From assembly GCF_014195685.1 (NCBI RefSeq), contig NZ_JACICF010000001.1:1311317-1375316 (forward strand): 64,000 nucleotides of DNA. The letters are read 5' to 3'. A program made the translations under genes and the position numbers. The notes under the pieces are model-generated. The model was not told the origin of the DNA and did not search any database. It saw nothing but the letters and a program-made list of their open reading frames with translations. Below, piece after piece: positions 1 to 8,411 of this stretch (its first letter is position 1; the number at the start of each line of letters is the position of its first letter). The stretch is from Sphingomicrobium lutaoense. GTDB lineage: Bacteria > Pseudomonadota > Alphaproteobacteria > Sphingomonadales > Sphingomonadaceae.

Positions 1-396
1 CCCCGAGCGCAGCCCCGCGACCGAGGCAGTGGCGATGATCGACCCCCCGCCCCTTTCTTTCATGTGCGGGGCGGCATGCTTGATCGCCATCGCCGGGCCG
101 ATCGTATTGACCCGCAGGATCTCGGCCCAGGCCTTTTCATCCTGTTCGAAAATGCTGTCGAGGCCGCCTGAAATGCCCGCATTGGCGAAGAAGATGTCGA
201 GGCCGCCATGCCGGGTCACCACTTCGTCGATCAGCGCCGCGACATCGGCTTCGCTGCCTGCGTCGCATCGGGTATCCGCTCCGTGAAGGTCCGCGCCGAC
301 GACCGTCGCCCCTTCCTGTCGAAAGAGATCGGCGGTGGCCTTGCCGATGCCCGATCCGGCACCGGTGATGATGGCGATTTTGCCTTCGAGCCTCAC
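1..396 (-). CDS. SDR family oxidoreductase (3' part cut by window edge)
   Basis: Short-chain dehydrogenase/reductase; 132 N-terminal residues are visible and the rest lies beyond base 1. The Rossmann start shows TGAGSGIG near residues 11-18, an acidic residue after the second strand (GADLHG), and the NAG motif (FFANAGIS). It probably uses NAD(H) to oxidise or reduce a hydroxyl or keto group. The start is GTG at 396, whose GTGA overlaps the stop of the preceding SDR gene, so the two are translationally coupled. Together with the upstream acyl-CoA dehydrogenase this suggests a role in acyl-CoA or alcohol catabolism; the substrate cannot be told from the sequence. Confidence 0.85.
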   Translation of the reverse strand, partial: MRLEGKIAIITGAGSGIGKATADLFRQEGATVVGADLHGADTRCDAGSEADVAALIDEVVTRHGGLDIFFANAGISGGLDSIFEQDEKAWAEILRVNTIGPAMAIKHAAPHMKERGGGSIIATASVAGLRSG

Positions 397-1172
397 AGCC
401 CCACTCCGATCGTGCTGCCGCCATCGACCACCAGCGCCTGCCCCGTCATGAAGGAAGAGGCCGGGCTGGCGAGATAGACCGCTGCACCCGCGATTTCCTC
501 GGGCTCGCCGATCCGCCGCATCGGCGTGTGGCGCGTCACCGTTTTGAGCGTATCGGGATTTTCCCACAGCGCGCGGGCGAAATCGGTGCGGATGAGGCCC
601 GGCGCGATGCAGTTCACGCGAACGCCCTTGGGGCCATATTCGGCGGCAAGGTTGCGCGCGAGCTGGAAGTCGGCGGCCTTGGAGATGTTGTAGGCGCCGA
701 TAGTGGTCGAGCTGGTCAGCCCACCGATCGAGGAAATGATGATGATCGAACCGTCTTCGCGGTCGAGCATGTCGGGCGCGGCCATCTGGATCAGCCAATG
801 GTTCGAGATGATATTGTTCGAAAGGATCTTCTCGAACTGTTCGTCGGAGATGCCCGCCATCGGCCCGTAATAGGGATTGGAGGCAGCGTTGCAGACGAGG
901 ATATCGATCCGCCCGAACGCCTCGCGCGTGCGCTCGACGAGGTTTTGCAGGGCCTCCTTCGAGGAGATGTTAGCGGCGACCGCGATCGCCCGTCCCTTGC
1001 CATGCTCGTCGCTGATTGCGGTGGCGACATCATCGCAGGCATCCTGCTTGCGGCTCGAGATGACGACATTGGCGCCTTGCGCGGCGAGCGCCTCCGCGAT
1101 GGCCCTCCCGATGCCGCGCGAAGAGCCGGTAATGATCGCGGTCCTGCCCTGAAGGTCGAAAAGGCCGCTCAT
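393..1172 (-). CDS. SDR family oxidoreductase
   Basis: Complete 259-aa short-chain dehydrogenase. It has TGSSRGIG near residues 16-23 (cofactor binding), CNAAS in place of the usual NAG, a catalytic Ser (IIIISSIGG), a YNISK catalytic Tyr-Lys pair, and the C-terminal GGSTIGVG typical of the FabG-like classical group. An SSRK segment after the second strand suggests NADP(H) preference. It overlaps the upstream acyl-CoA dehydrogenase by ATGA and the downstream SDR by GTGA, so the three form one minus-strand operon. A 3-hydroxyacyl-CoA or secondary alcohol dehydrogenase is plausible, but the substrate is not determined. Confidence 0.9.
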   Translation of the reverse strand: MSGLFDLQGRTAIITGSSRGIGRAIAEALAAQGANVVISSRKQDACDDVATAISDEHGKGRAIAVAANISSKEALQNLVERTREAFGRIDILVCNAASNPYYGPMAGISDEQFEKILSNNIISNHWLIQMAAPDMLDREDGSIIIISSIGGLTSSTTIGAYNISKAADFQLARNLAAEYGPKGVRVNCIAPGLIRTDFARALWENPDTLKTVTRHTPMRRIGEPEEIAGAAVYLASPASSFMTGQALVVDGGSTIGVGL

Positions 1173-2416
1173 CCCTCTTTCTCCGCATGCTTGGCATATT
1201 CGAGCCGTGCGATGGTGCGGTTGTGGACTTCGTCGGGACCGTCGGCGAGCCGCAGCGTGCGGATCCCCGCCCAGCTATGCGCGAGCGGCGTGTCCTGCGA
1301 CACGCCCGCGCCGCCAAAGGCCTGGATGGCATCGTCGATGACCTTGAGCGCCATGTTCGGCGCCTTGACCTTGATCATCGCGATCTCGGCCTTGGCTTCC
1401 TTGTTGCCCGCCTTGTCCATCATGTCGGCGGCCTTGAGGCAGAGAAGGCGCGTGCAGTCGATCTCGGTCCGCGCTTCGGCGACGCGCTGTTCCCAGATCG
1501 AATGTTCGGCGATCCGCTTGCCGAAGGCGGTGCGTGACTGGAGCCGCCTAACCATCAGTTCGAGTGCTTCTTCGGCGGCGCCGATGGTGCGCATGCAATG
1601 GTGGATGCGCCCCGGCCCGAGGCGCCCCTGGGCGATTTCGAAGCCTCGCCCTTCGCCCAGCAGCATGTTGGAGGCGGGGATGCGGACATTGTCGAGGCTG
1701 ATTTCCATATGGCCGTGCGGGGCATCGTCATAGCCGAACACCGTCAGCGCGCGATGGATGGTGACGCCCTTCGCATCCATCGGCATCAGCACCATCGACT
1801 GCTGGCGGTAGCGATGCGCCTCGGGGTCGGTCTTGCCCATCAGGATCGCCACCTTGCAGCGCGGATCGCCCGCTCCGCTCGACCACCATTTGCGGCCGTT
1901 GATGACATATTCGTCGCCATCGCGCTCGATCGAAGATTCGATGTTGGTGGCATCGGAGGAAGCCACGCCCGGCTCGGTCATCAGAAAGGCCGAGCGGATT
2001 TCGCCACGCATCAGCGGGGCGAGCCATTCTTCCTTCTGTTCGCGGGTGCCGTAGCGATGCAGCACTTCCATATTGCCCGTATCGGGTGCCGAACAGTTGA
2101 AGACCTCGGCCGACCAGAGGATGCGCCCCATTTCCTCGGCGCACAGCGCATATTCGAGATTGGTGAGCTGTTCGCCCTCGAAGGCGAAACTTTCATCGAC
2201 ATGCTGAAGCGCACCGCCGGGGGGCATGAAGAGGTTCCACAGCCCGGCTTCGCGCGCCTTGGGCTTCAAATCCTCGATGACGGAAAGCGGCTGCCAGCGA
2301 TCCCCCTCAGCAATCTGGGCATGATAGTCGTCGACTCGCGGGCGGACGTGCCGGTCGATGAAGGATTTGACCGAATCGCGGAAAAAAGCCTGCCTTTCCG
2401 TAAGGTCAAAATCCAT
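1169..2416 (-). CDS. acyl-CoA dehydrogenase family protein
   Basis: 415-aa flavoprotein of the acyl-CoA dehydrogenase family, which introduces an alpha-beta double bond into an acyl-CoA and passes electrons to ETF. Visible landmarks are the FAD/substrate segment [25 protein letters not shown], the arginine-rich helix [10 protein letters not shown], and [11 protein letters not shown] near the C-terminus. The length, [11 protein letters not shown] segment and lack of an EGTSxIQ tail resemble the ACAD10/ACAD11-like branch, which is an inference. First gene of the minus-strand operon with two SDRs, and divergent (79-bp gap) from a pair of further acyl-CoA dehydrogenases. Confidence 0.92.
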   Translation of the reverse strand: MDFDLTERQAFFRDSVKSFIDRHVRPRVDDYHAQIAEGDRWQPLSVIEDLKPKAREAGLWNLFMPPGGALQHVDESFAFEGEQLTNLEYALCAEEMGRILWSAEVFNCSAPDTGNMEVLHRYGTREQKEEWLAPLMRGEIRSAFLMTEPGVASSDATNIESSIERDGDEYVINGRKWWSSGAGDPRCKVAILMGKTDPEAHRYRQQSMVLMPMDAKGVTIHRALTVFGYDDAPHGHMEISLDNVRIPASNMLLGEGRGFEIAQGRLGPGRIHHCMRTIGAAEEALELMVRRLQSRTAFGKRIAEHSIWEQRVAEARTEIDCTRLLCLKAADMMDKAGNKEAKAEIAMIKVKAPNMALKVIDDAIQAFGGAGVSQDTPLAHSWAGIRTLRLADGPDEVHNRTIARLEYAKHAEKEG

Positions 2417-2495
2417 CGTCCAATCCCCATGTTGCCTGTTCGGTCGGTAGCTATCTAAAACGGGCTAAATCCCCCGATGAGGAAGGGCAAGGGCA

Positions 2496-3656
2496 ATGGC
2501 CGACGACGAGACGTTCCGCGCAGAGACAAGGGCATGGCTGGAAGCCAATTGCTCGCCCGAGATGCGCACCCCGATGCGAAGCGAGAAGGATGCCTGCTGG
2601 GGCGGGCGGAATTTCAAATTCGCGTCCGACGCGCAGCGCCAATGGCTCGAGGCGATGGCGGGTCGCGGCTGGACCGTTCCCGACTGGCCAAGCGAATATG
2701 GCGGCGGCGGATTGAGCCCGTCAGAGACCAAGATCCTCAAGGAGGAGATGGCGGCGATCGGGGCGCGCGTGCCGCTCACCAGCTTCGGCATCTCGATGCT
2801 GGGGCCGGCGCTCTTGAAATATGGGACCGAGGCGCAGAAGCAGCGCTTCCTTCCCGAAATCGCGCGAGGCGAGATCCGCTGGTGCCAAGGCTATTCCGAG
2901 CCGGGCGCGGGGAGCGATCTGGCTGGCCTGCAGACCCGCGCCGAGGACAAGGGCGATCATTATCTCGTCAACGGCCAGAAGGTCTGGACATCCTATGCCG
3001 ACGAAGCCGACTGGATCTTCTGCCTCGTCCGCACTTCCAACGAGAGCAAGCATGGCGGGATCAGCTTTCTCTTGTTCGACATGGAAAGCCCGGGCGTCTC
3101 GACCAGGCCGATCAAGCTGATCAGCGGCTATTCGCCCTTCTGCGAGACCTTTTTCGATAATGTGAAAGTCCCCAAGGACCAGCTTGTCCATGAAGAGAAC
3201 AAGGGCTGGACAGTCGCCAAATATCTGCTCGGCCATGAGCGCGAGATGATCAGCGGCATGGGGCTGGGCGGCAGCGCAGGCTCCTCGCTCCTGTCCGAGG
3301 CGCTCGATGTGGGTGACGATCCCTTGCTGGCCGCCGACCTGGCCCGTTTCGATGTCGATGCCCTAGCCTTCCAGGCGATGAGCGAACATTTCATCGACAA
3401 GCTCAAGGCGGGCGAAGCGCATCCCGCCGAACCCTCGCTGATGAAATATGCCGGGACTGAGCTCAACAAGCGTCGCCACGAGCTTTTGCTGCGCGCGGGT
3501 GGGTCCGATGCGCTCGAATGGGAAAGCGAGCGGAGCCGCGAAGGCAAGACCGCGCGCGACTGGCTGCGCACCAAGGCAAATTCGATCGAAGGCGGCACCA
3601 GCGAAATCCAGCTGGGCATCGTCGCCAAACATATTCTCCAGCTTCCGGGAGCCTGA
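2496..3656 (+). CDS. acyl-CoA dehydrogenase, probable catalytic partner of the next gene
   Basis: 386-aa acyl-CoA dehydrogenase. It shows the FAD/substrate motif YSEPGAGSDLAG, NGQKVWTSYA, and near the C-terminus EGGTSEIQ, the position of the usual catalytic glutamate segment. The start ATG follows a purine-rich AGGAAGGGCAAGGGCA stretch. The next gene, also an acyl-CoA dehydrogenase, starts 4 bases downstream. Adjacent pairs of this kind commonly form heterotetramers in steroid and long side-chain degradation; that assembly is inferred here. The physiological substrate is unknown. Confidence 0.92.
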   Translation: MADDETFRAETRAWLEANCSPEMRTPMRSEKDACWGGRNFKFASDAQRQWLEAMAGRGWTVPDWPSEYGGGGLSPSETKILKEEMAAIGARVPLTSFGISMLGPALLKYGTEAQKQRFLPEIARGEIRWCQGYSEPGAGSDLAGLQTRAEDKGDHYLVNGQKVWTSYADEADWIFCLVRTSNESKHGGISFLLFDMESPGVSTRPIKLISGYSPFCETFFDNVKVPKDQLVHEENKGWTVAKYLLGHEREMISGMGLGGSAGSSLLSEALDVGDDPLLAADLARFDVDALAFQAMSEHFIDKLKAGEAHPAEPSLMKYAGTELNKRRHELLLRAGGSDALEWESERSREGKTARDWLRTKANSIEGGTSEIQLGIVAKHILQLPGA

Positions 3657-3660
3657 TCGC

Positions 3661-4782
3661 ATGCTCAAACTGAATGACGACCAGCAGATGCTGCTCGACA
3701 CGGTCCGACCCTTCATGGCCGACGAAGGGCGGATCGAGACCCAGCTGCGTCACTGGCGCGACAAGGGCTGCCCCGACGGCTTCGGCCATGGGCTATGGGA
3801 ACGGTTCGGCCAGCTCGGCCTTTCCGGCATCCTCATCCCCGAAAGCGCGGGCGGAAGCGGGCTCGGCCAGGTCGAGGCCAATGTCGTGCTCGAGGAGATC
3901 GGGCGCAATCTTACCCCCTCGCCTTTCCTCACGACCGCCGTCACCGCGGTGCGCGCGATCGAAGGCACGCCGCATGCCGAGCGATGGTTTCCGGGGATCG
4001 TCGAGGGCAAGACGGTCGCCGCCATCGCCCTCGACGAAGGGCCGCGTCACGATCCCGCCGGGACCGCGATGGAAGCGCGCCGTTCGGGCAACGGCTTCAC
4101 CCTGAACGGGAGCAAGCAATTCGTCGTCCATGGTCGCAGCGCCGATTTCTTCATCGTCGCGGCACGTAGCGGCGGATCGGCCGGAGAGCGCGAGGGCATT
4201 ACCCTGTTCGCCGTGCCCAGGGACGCGAAAGGCCTCGAACTGGAAAATGTCACGCTGGCCGATTCCTCCAAAGCAGCGCGGCTCGACTTCGACGAAGTCG
4301 CAGTCGATGCCGATGCGGTGATCGGCGAAGTCGATGGCGGCTGGAACCTGCTACGCCGCGCGCTACGCGCCGGACGCGCGGGCGCAGCATCCGAACTTGT
4401 GGGCATCGCCGCGGGCGCTTTCGCCATGACCAACGACTATCTGAGGGAACGCAAGCAGTTCGGGCGGGAAATCGGCAGCTTCCAGGCCCTGCAGCACCGT
4501 GCGGCGCATCTCTACAGCGAGATCGAGATCGCGCGTGCCGCGACCTTGAAGGCCGCGCAGCTCATCGACGAGGAACATGGGGATGCCGAGCGTTTCACCG
4601 CGGTGGCCAAGGCCAAGGCAGGCAGTGTCGCGCGTCTCGCGGTGCAGGAAGCCGTCCAGATGCACGGCGGCATCGGAATGACCGACGAACATGACGTGGG
4701 CTTCTACATGAAACGGCAGGCAGTGATGGACGAACTGTTCGGCAGGCCGTCCTTCCACGCGCGCCACCTTGGTAAGGACTAG
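3661..4782 (+). CDS. acyl-CoA dehydrogenase, probable second subunit
   Basis: 373-aa acyl-CoA dehydrogenase fold protein. The ATG at 3661, four bases after the previous stop, gives a normal family N-terminus (MLKLNDDQQMLLDTV); the open frame continues upstream into the preceding gene but that extension is a shadow. ERKQFGREIGSFQ and MHGGIGMTDEHD are typical family segments. The C-terminus lacks the EGTSxIQ motif and the FAD/substrate loop is degenerate (IALDEGPRHD), as seen in the second subunit of alpha2beta2 acyl-CoA dehydrogenases. Its 3' end overlaps the convergent thioesterase gene by 4 bases. Confidence 0.9.
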   Translation: MLKLNDDQQMLLDTVRPFMADEGRIETQLRHWRDKGCPDGFGHGLWERFGQLGLSGILIPESAGGSGLGQVEANVVLEEIGRNLTPSPFLTTAVTAVRAIEGTPHAERWFPGIVEGKTVAAIALDEGPRHDPAGTAMEARRSGNGFTLNGSKQFVVHGRSADFFIVAARSGGSAGEREGITLFAVPRDAKGLELENVTLADSSKAARLDFDEVAVDADAVIGEVDGGWNLLRRALRAGRAGAASELVGIAAGAFAMTNDYLRERKQFGREIGSFQALQHRAAHLYSEIEIARAATLKAAQLIDEEHGDAERFTAVAKAKAGSVARLAVQEAVQMHGGIGMTDEHDVGFYMKRQAVMDELFGRPSFHARHLGKD

Positions 4783-5168
4783 CTTCGTTCAGGGCGCGAC
4801 AGGAGAAAGTTGATCCGTGCCGAGGCGATCGGCGTTTCGGGCTCCTTCTGCCAGGCGTTGACCGTGACATTGGCGATGCGCCGTCCCAGCCGTTCGATAT
4901 GAGCCTCGGCATAGGTGTCGACGTGAAGGCCGCCGCGCATATAGTCCACCGTGATCGTGACGGGCTTCATCTCAATGCCATCCTCGCCGATGGCCTCGAC
5001 CAGCGTCGCGAAGGCGGTGAATTCCAAGAGACCCGCGATCGCGCCGCCGTGCAGATAGCCGGGGCGTCCCGTGACATCGTTATGAAAAGGCATGTGAATG
5101 CGCAAACGCCCTTCGTCCCTGAGAGGCGAAAGGCGCAACACTTCTCCATAAGGTGGAATCGCCAGCAT
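4779..5168 (-). CDS. PaaI-type hotdog thioesterase
   Basis: 129-aa hotdog-fold protein of the PaaI/YdiI type, expected to hydrolyse acyl- or aryl-CoA thioesters. The signature HGGAIAGLLEFTA carries the His-Gly-Gly turn and the glutamate on the central helix, and VDYMRGG forms the following strand. It is convergent with and overlaps the acyl-CoA dehydrogenase pair, which fits a role in recycling CoA from the same pathway. The substrate is unknown. Confidence 0.85.
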   Translation of the reverse strand: MLAIPPYGEVLRLSPLRDEGRLRIHMPFHNDVTGRPGYLHGGAIAGLLEFTAFATLVEAIGEDGIEMKPVTITVDYMRGGLHVDTYAEAHIERLGRRIANVTVNAWQKEPETPIASARINFLLSRPERS

Positions 5169-5199
5169 CGGGCGGGCTTAGCGCCAAACGGCGCGCGCG

Positions 5200-5352
5200 T
5201 CAGCTATTGCTCTTGTAGCCGGCGATGATGCCCAGGACGAACGACGTGGCGAGCGCAAGCTGCACTTTGCCATTGGGGTCCGCCCAACCGAAATATGCCG
5301 AGCCCCACCCGAACAAGGCGATGAAGATCATCGCTGAAAGGCCAACCAGCAT
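5200..5352 (-). CDS. small two-helix membrane protein (50 aa)
   Basis: A short ORF that automated callers would easily miss. The ATG at 5352 is preceded by a strong ribosome site (GAGGGAGGGAGC, about 6 bases upstream) and it ends in TGA at 5200. The protein has two hydrophobic segments, roughly residues 2-22 and 31-45, separated by the turn WADPNGK and followed by a basic-polar tail YKSNS. Codon use matches its neighbours. It is divergent from purS. No family is recognised; a small inner-membrane protein is the only supportable description. Confidence 0.65.
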   Translation of the reverse strand: MLVGLSAMIFIALFGWGSAYFGWADPNGKVQLALATSFVLGIIAGYKSNS

Positions 5353-5488
5353 GGTACGCTCCCTCCCTCTTTGGCGCGTAGACGCCGAACGAGCGTAAAC
5401 CCTGCTCTCAAATGGTTATTATTGGGTAAAGCTTGCCAGCGCTGGCCTCTCCCGCCATAGGCGGCGCAACAGCTGGAGGGAAAGCAAC

Positions 5489-5722
5489 ATGAAGGCGCGT
5501 GTCACCATCACCCTTAAGAACGGCGTGCTCGATCCGCAGGGCAAGGCGATCCACCACGCTCTCGAGGGACTGGGCTTTTCCGGCGTCGAGGACGTGCGCG
5601 CGGGCAAGGTGATCGAGCTCGACCTTGCCGAGGGCGCGAGCGAGGATGATGTCGACGCGATGTGCCGCAAGCTTCTCGCCAACACCGTCATCGAAAATTA
5701 CGCGATCGAGATGGTCGACTGA
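5489..5722 (+). CDS. purS: phosphoribosylformylglycinamidine synthase subunit PurS
   Basis: 77-aa PurS, the small dimerising subunit of the three-part FGAM synthase (PurS-PurQ-PurL) in step four of purine synthesis. The sequence [17 protein letters not shown] and the family-typical length are diagnostic. The start is supported by GGAGGGAAAG upstream. It overlaps purQ by one base (TGATG), so the two subunits are made together; purL is not in this window. Confidence 0.96.
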   Translation: MKARVTITLKNGVLDPQGKAIHHALEGLGFSGVEDVRAGKVIELDLAEGASEDDVDAMCRKLLANTVIENYAIEMVD

Positions 5723-6387
5723 TGAAAAGCGCGGTCATCGTCTTCCCGGGCTCCAATTGCGACCGCGACATGGCGTCCGCGATCGAGAGCGTATCGGGCC
5801 GCGCGCCCGAGATGGTCTGGCACCGCGACAGCGACCTGCCCGCAGGCGTGGATTTCATCGCGATTCCGGGCGGATTTTCCTATGGCGACTATCTGCGCTC
5901 GGGCGCGATGGCGGCGCGTTCGCCGATCATCGCCGTGGTTCGCGAAGCCGCCGAGCGCGGCACGCCGGTGCTGGGCGTGTGCAACGGTTTCCAGATCCTC
6001 ACCGAAACGGGGCTGCTGCCCGGGGCGCTGATGCGCAACAAGTCGATGCATTTCACTTGCCGCGACGCCGCGCTGCGCGTCGAGAATGCCCGGTCGGTCT
6101 TCACCCATGGCTATGACGAGGGCGAGACCATCCATGTCCCCGTCGCGCATCATGACGGCAACTACCAGACCGATGCCGACGTGCTCGACCGGATCGAGGG
6201 CGAAGGCCAGGTGGCGTTCCGCTATCTCGACGACATCAACGGTTCGGCGCGGGGCATCGCGGGCATCCTCAACGCGAAGGGCAATGTCCTCGGCATGATG
6301 CCGCACCCCGAACGCGCCATCGAAAAAGCCCACGGCAACATGGACGGACGGCGACTGTTCGAGGGCCTCTTCGAAAAGGTCTTCTGA
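5722..6387 (+). CDS. purQ: phosphoribosylformylglycinamidine synthase glutaminase subunit PurQ
   Basis: 221-aa class I glutamine amidotransferase that supplies ammonia to PurL. The nucleophile Cys87 lies in GVCNGFQIL, and the His-Glu pair of the triad is in PHPERAIE near the C-terminus. [14 protein letters not shown] forms the oxyanion region. It is translationally coupled to purS through TGATG. Together they indicate the separated, PurSQL type of the enzyme used by alphaproteobacteria and Gram-positives rather than the fused gammaproteobacterial type. Confidence 0.97.
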   Translation: MKSAVIVFPGSNCDRDMASAIESVSGRAPEMVWHRDSDLPAGVDFIAIPGGFSYGDYLRSGAMAARSPIIAVVREAAERGTPVLGVCNGFQILTETGLLPGALMRNKSMHFTCRDAALRVENARSVFTHGYDEGETIHVPVAHHDGNYQTDADVLDRIEGEGQVAFRYLDDINGSARGIAGILNAKGNVLGMMPHPERAIEKAHGNMDGRRLFEGLFEKVF

Positions 6388-6394
6388 CCTTTCC

Positions 6395-7093
6395 CTAGAG
6401 TTGGCTGTCGGCTGGATCCCACAACAGTGCCAGCGCCATCGAGGCGATCGCCATCGTCCGCTTCACGCCGGGATCGAGCGCAGGCGCGCTGATCAGGCGC
6501 GGCGTGCCGTTGAGTTCGATTGCGCCCACCGGCTCTCCGTCGCGATAGAAGAGATAGCCGATCGGCGTCTCGGTGGTGAGCGGGCTACCTTTCACGCCAT
6601 GCACCGAGCGAAAAGCGAGTATTTCTCCGCCCAGCGCGATTTCGCCGCGCCGTTCATGCTGTGCGAGCATTCCGCCGATGCCGTCCGCGCTTTCCTGCAG
6701 TTCGAAGCGCGCCGGGAAGGAGCGTCCATCGACGAGGAAGTCGCAGCGATAGGCCATCGGACTGGTAACGAAACTCGCGCTGCCCAGCGTCAGGGCGCGC
6801 TCGCGCATCCGGCAACGGGCATCGACCATTCCGCTGAGCATCGGACCCTCGATGGTGAAATCGGCATGGGCCGCGCGGCGGTCGGCGTTGAAGAAGCGCA
6901 GCCGTGTCTCCGAGCGCTCGTAGCCGCCAGAATATCCGGCGAAGCGGAAACGGCCGTGGGTCCAGCCATCGATGCCCAGAACGGGCTCGGCAGACTGGCC
7001 GGCCAGTGAAGAAGGAAGCTGCATTTGTGCAGGTTGGAGGCTGGCACAGCCCCCGAGCGCCAAAGTGGCGGCAATCAAGGCGACTCGCATCAT
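6395..7093 (-). CDS. putative outer-membrane lipoprotein
   Basis: 232-aa protein with a lipoprotein signal peptide: a hydrophobic stretch followed by the lipobox LGGC, cleaved before Cys15. The mature part has no motif I can assign; it looks beta-rich, with repeated short strands (SAEPVLGIDGW, RFRFAGYSGG) and the segment GYLFYRDGEPVGAIELNG. The start could be the first or second Met. It is convergent with purQ across 7 bases. Function unknown. Confidence 0.75.
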   Translation of the reverse strand: MMRVALIAATLALGGCASLQPAQMQLPSSLAGQSAEPVLGIDGWTHGRFRFAGYSGGYERSETRLRFFNADRRAAHADFTIEGPMLSGMVDARCRMRERALTLGSASFVTSPMAYRCDFLVDGRSFPARFELQESADGIGGMLAQHERRGEIALGGEILAFRSVHGVKGSPLTTETPIGYLFYRDGEPVGAIELNGTPRLISAPALDPGVKRTMAIASMALALLWDPADSQL

Positions 7094-7224
7094 CGAACCT
7101 TTCCCAAGGCTGCCTGTAAAGCCGGTTCGATGCGCCTCGCCGGATTGCTGGATCGTGAACGACCCGAAACGACTTTCTGACGGGGTGGAAAGCGCGACAT
7201 TTGATGGCTATGCCCGTCGGCGCG

Positions 7225-7300
7225 CGCCCGTAGCTCAGCTGGATAGAGCACGTGCCTTCTAAGCATGTGGTCGCAGGTTCGAATCCTGCCGGGCGCACCA
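7225..7300 (+). tRNA. tRNA-Arg (anticodon TCT)
   Basis: A full cloverleaf can be folded: acceptor GCGCCCG/CGGGCGC, D-stem GCTC/GAGC, anticodon stem CGTGC/GCATG with loop CTTCTAA (anticodon TCT, reading AGA and AGG), variable loop TGGTC, and T-arm GCAGG-TTCGAAT-CCTGC. The 3' CCA is encoded. In a GC-rich genome AGA is a rare codon, so this is a minor tRNA. The last bases of this gene recur at 9183-9196 (see findings). Confidence 0.97.
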
Positions 7301-7339
7301 TACCTCCAAGATATGCAAACGGATTCTCCAGCACGCAAT

Positions 7340-7364
7340 GTCGATGGAGCGCAACGCCATCGAC
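7340..7364 (+). other. perfect hairpin downstream of the tRNA
   Basis: An 8-bp perfect stem (GTCGATGG with CCATCGAC) and 9-base loop lies 40 bases after the tRNA end. There is no T-tract behind it, so it is not a canonical intrinsic terminator. It may be a processing or 3'-end structure for the tRNA transcript. Confidence 0.4.
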
Positions 7365-7444
7365 CGAGGTCGCGATCCAACTCGACAATTCATTGTTCCA
7401 TGTTATTAACCGGGGCAAGGGAAACGGTCGAAATGGGGGTAGAC

Positions 7445-7930
7445 ATGATCCGCTTGACCAAGGCAGCGCTGGTCCTTGCAATCGGGCTTCACGCACTTTT
7501 CTATGCGTTGCAGAATATCGCTAATGTCGATGCAGCGCATCTCGCCTTGAACTATGTCCTGTCGGGCACCGACCATGAAGTCTATTCCCGTACCGCTTTC
7601 ATCACGACGGCCAACCCGCTCCTGGCGTGGATCGCCCTGGGACTAGTGTTGCTGGGCGAGTTTGCCGTGGCGTTCTTCGGCATCAAGGGCGGCTGGGACC
7701 TTTTCAGAGCCAGGGCCGCATCGGCGGCGGAATATCATGATGCCAAACGAGCGGGCATCATGGCAGCGGGGCTGGCCCTTCTAGTCTGGTTCGGCTTTTT
7801 CATGACCTTCGGAGCCGCATTCTTCCAGATGTGGCAGACCCAGTTGGGCACCGGCTCGATGGAAGGTGCGTTCATGTACGCGATGGCCTCCGCAATAACG
7901 CTCCTGTTCGTGGTGCTGACCGATGACTGA
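7445..7930 (+). CDS. DUF2165 family integral membrane protein
   Basis: 161-aa protein with about four transmembrane helices (near residues 4-22, 52-76, 100-122 and 135-158), matching the small DUF2165 family by layout and by the WQTQLGTGS segment before the last helix. The ATG at 7445 has GGGGGT just upstream; an in-frame ATG at 7433 would add four residues. The frame stays open further upstream into the tRNA, which excludes the longer form. Function unknown. Confidence 0.75.
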   Translation: MIRLTKAALVLAIGLHALFYALQNIANVDAAHLALNYVLSGTDHEVYSRTAFITTANPLLAWIALGLVLLGEFAVAFFGIKGGWDLFRARAASAAEYHDAKRAGIMAAGLALLVWFGFFMTFGAAFFQMWQTQLGTGSMEGAFMYAMASAITLLFVVLTDD

Positions 7931-8103
7931 CCCTGCCATCGGGAAAGCAGCATAGCCTGAATAGGTTTGAGGGATTGGCCCCGGCCTTGCCGATGACGCG
8001 GGGAGCATGATTCCAATCCTCCCTTCCCATCCTGATGCCACGTCCATGCCGTGACCGGGCCAGCGCTCTCGCGGGCGGCCGGTCTTCATCGTCGGCAGGC
8101 CGT

Positions 8104-8129
8104 GGAAACAACGGGCTCCCTCCCTCGTT
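8104..8129 (+). promoter_or_regulatory. candidate EcfG-type general stress promoter
   Basis: GGAAAC (8104-8109), 16 bases, then CGTT (8126-8129). This resembles the alphaproteobacterial general stress sigma factor consensus GGAAC-N16/17-CGTT. It ends 24 bases before the start of a small hydrophilic protein gene, placing the transcript start close to that gene. The -10 part overlaps a small hairpin (CCTCG-TTTTT-CGAGG). The remaining bases of the 7931-8153 gap show nothing recognisable. Confidence 0.5.
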
Positions 8130-8153
8130 TTTCGAGGCAGAAGGAGAGTATCA

Positions 8154-8312
8154 ATGTCCAGTGAAACGGGTAACGCCCAGGCGAAGAAAGAAAATCGCGG
8201 GAGCAGCAATCCCAACATGAAATTGCAGAAGCAGGAATCGCGCGATCCGAACCATTCGGATGGGCGCGACCGCGAAAACCGCAAAGGCGGCGATAACGCC
8301 GAAAACCTCTAA
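8154..8312 (+). CDS. small hydrophilic protein (52 aa), possible stress protein
   Basis: 52-aa ORF with an AAGGAGAG ribosome site six bases before the ATG, followed directly by an intrinsic terminator. So it is a monocistronic unit with a promoter candidate, a ribosome site and a terminator of its own. The product is extremely polar, rich in Asn, Lys, Arg, Asp, Glu and Gly (KKENRGSSNP, DGRDRENRKGGDN), without hydrophobic core residues, and is probably disordered. Such composition recalls desiccation- or stress-related small proteins, but no family is recognised. Confidence 0.7.
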   Translation: MSSETGNAQAKKENRGSSNPNMKLQKQESRDPNHSDGRDRENRKGGDNAENL

Positions 8313-8334
8313 ATCGTTTGATTGCGATGAAGGG

Positions 8335-8370
8335 AAAGCGGGTCCCGGGCAAATCGGGGCCCGCTTTTTC
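8335..8370 (+). terminator. intrinsic terminator
   Basis: A GC-rich stem (AAAGCGGGTCCC pairing with GGGGCCCGCTTT) is followed by TTTTTC. It ends the small-protein transcript and separates it from the convergent amidohydrolase gene. Confidence 0.85.
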
Positions 8371-8411
8371 TTGACGGCTAGCCAGTCATTCCACCAGTGC
8401 GAGAAAGGCGG

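Noticed and set aside
2417-2495. TetR-type operator between the divergent acyl-CoA dehydrogenase genes
   Set aside because: GTTCGGTCGGTAG resembles one half of such an operator, but the second half is too degenerate and no TetR gene is adjacent.
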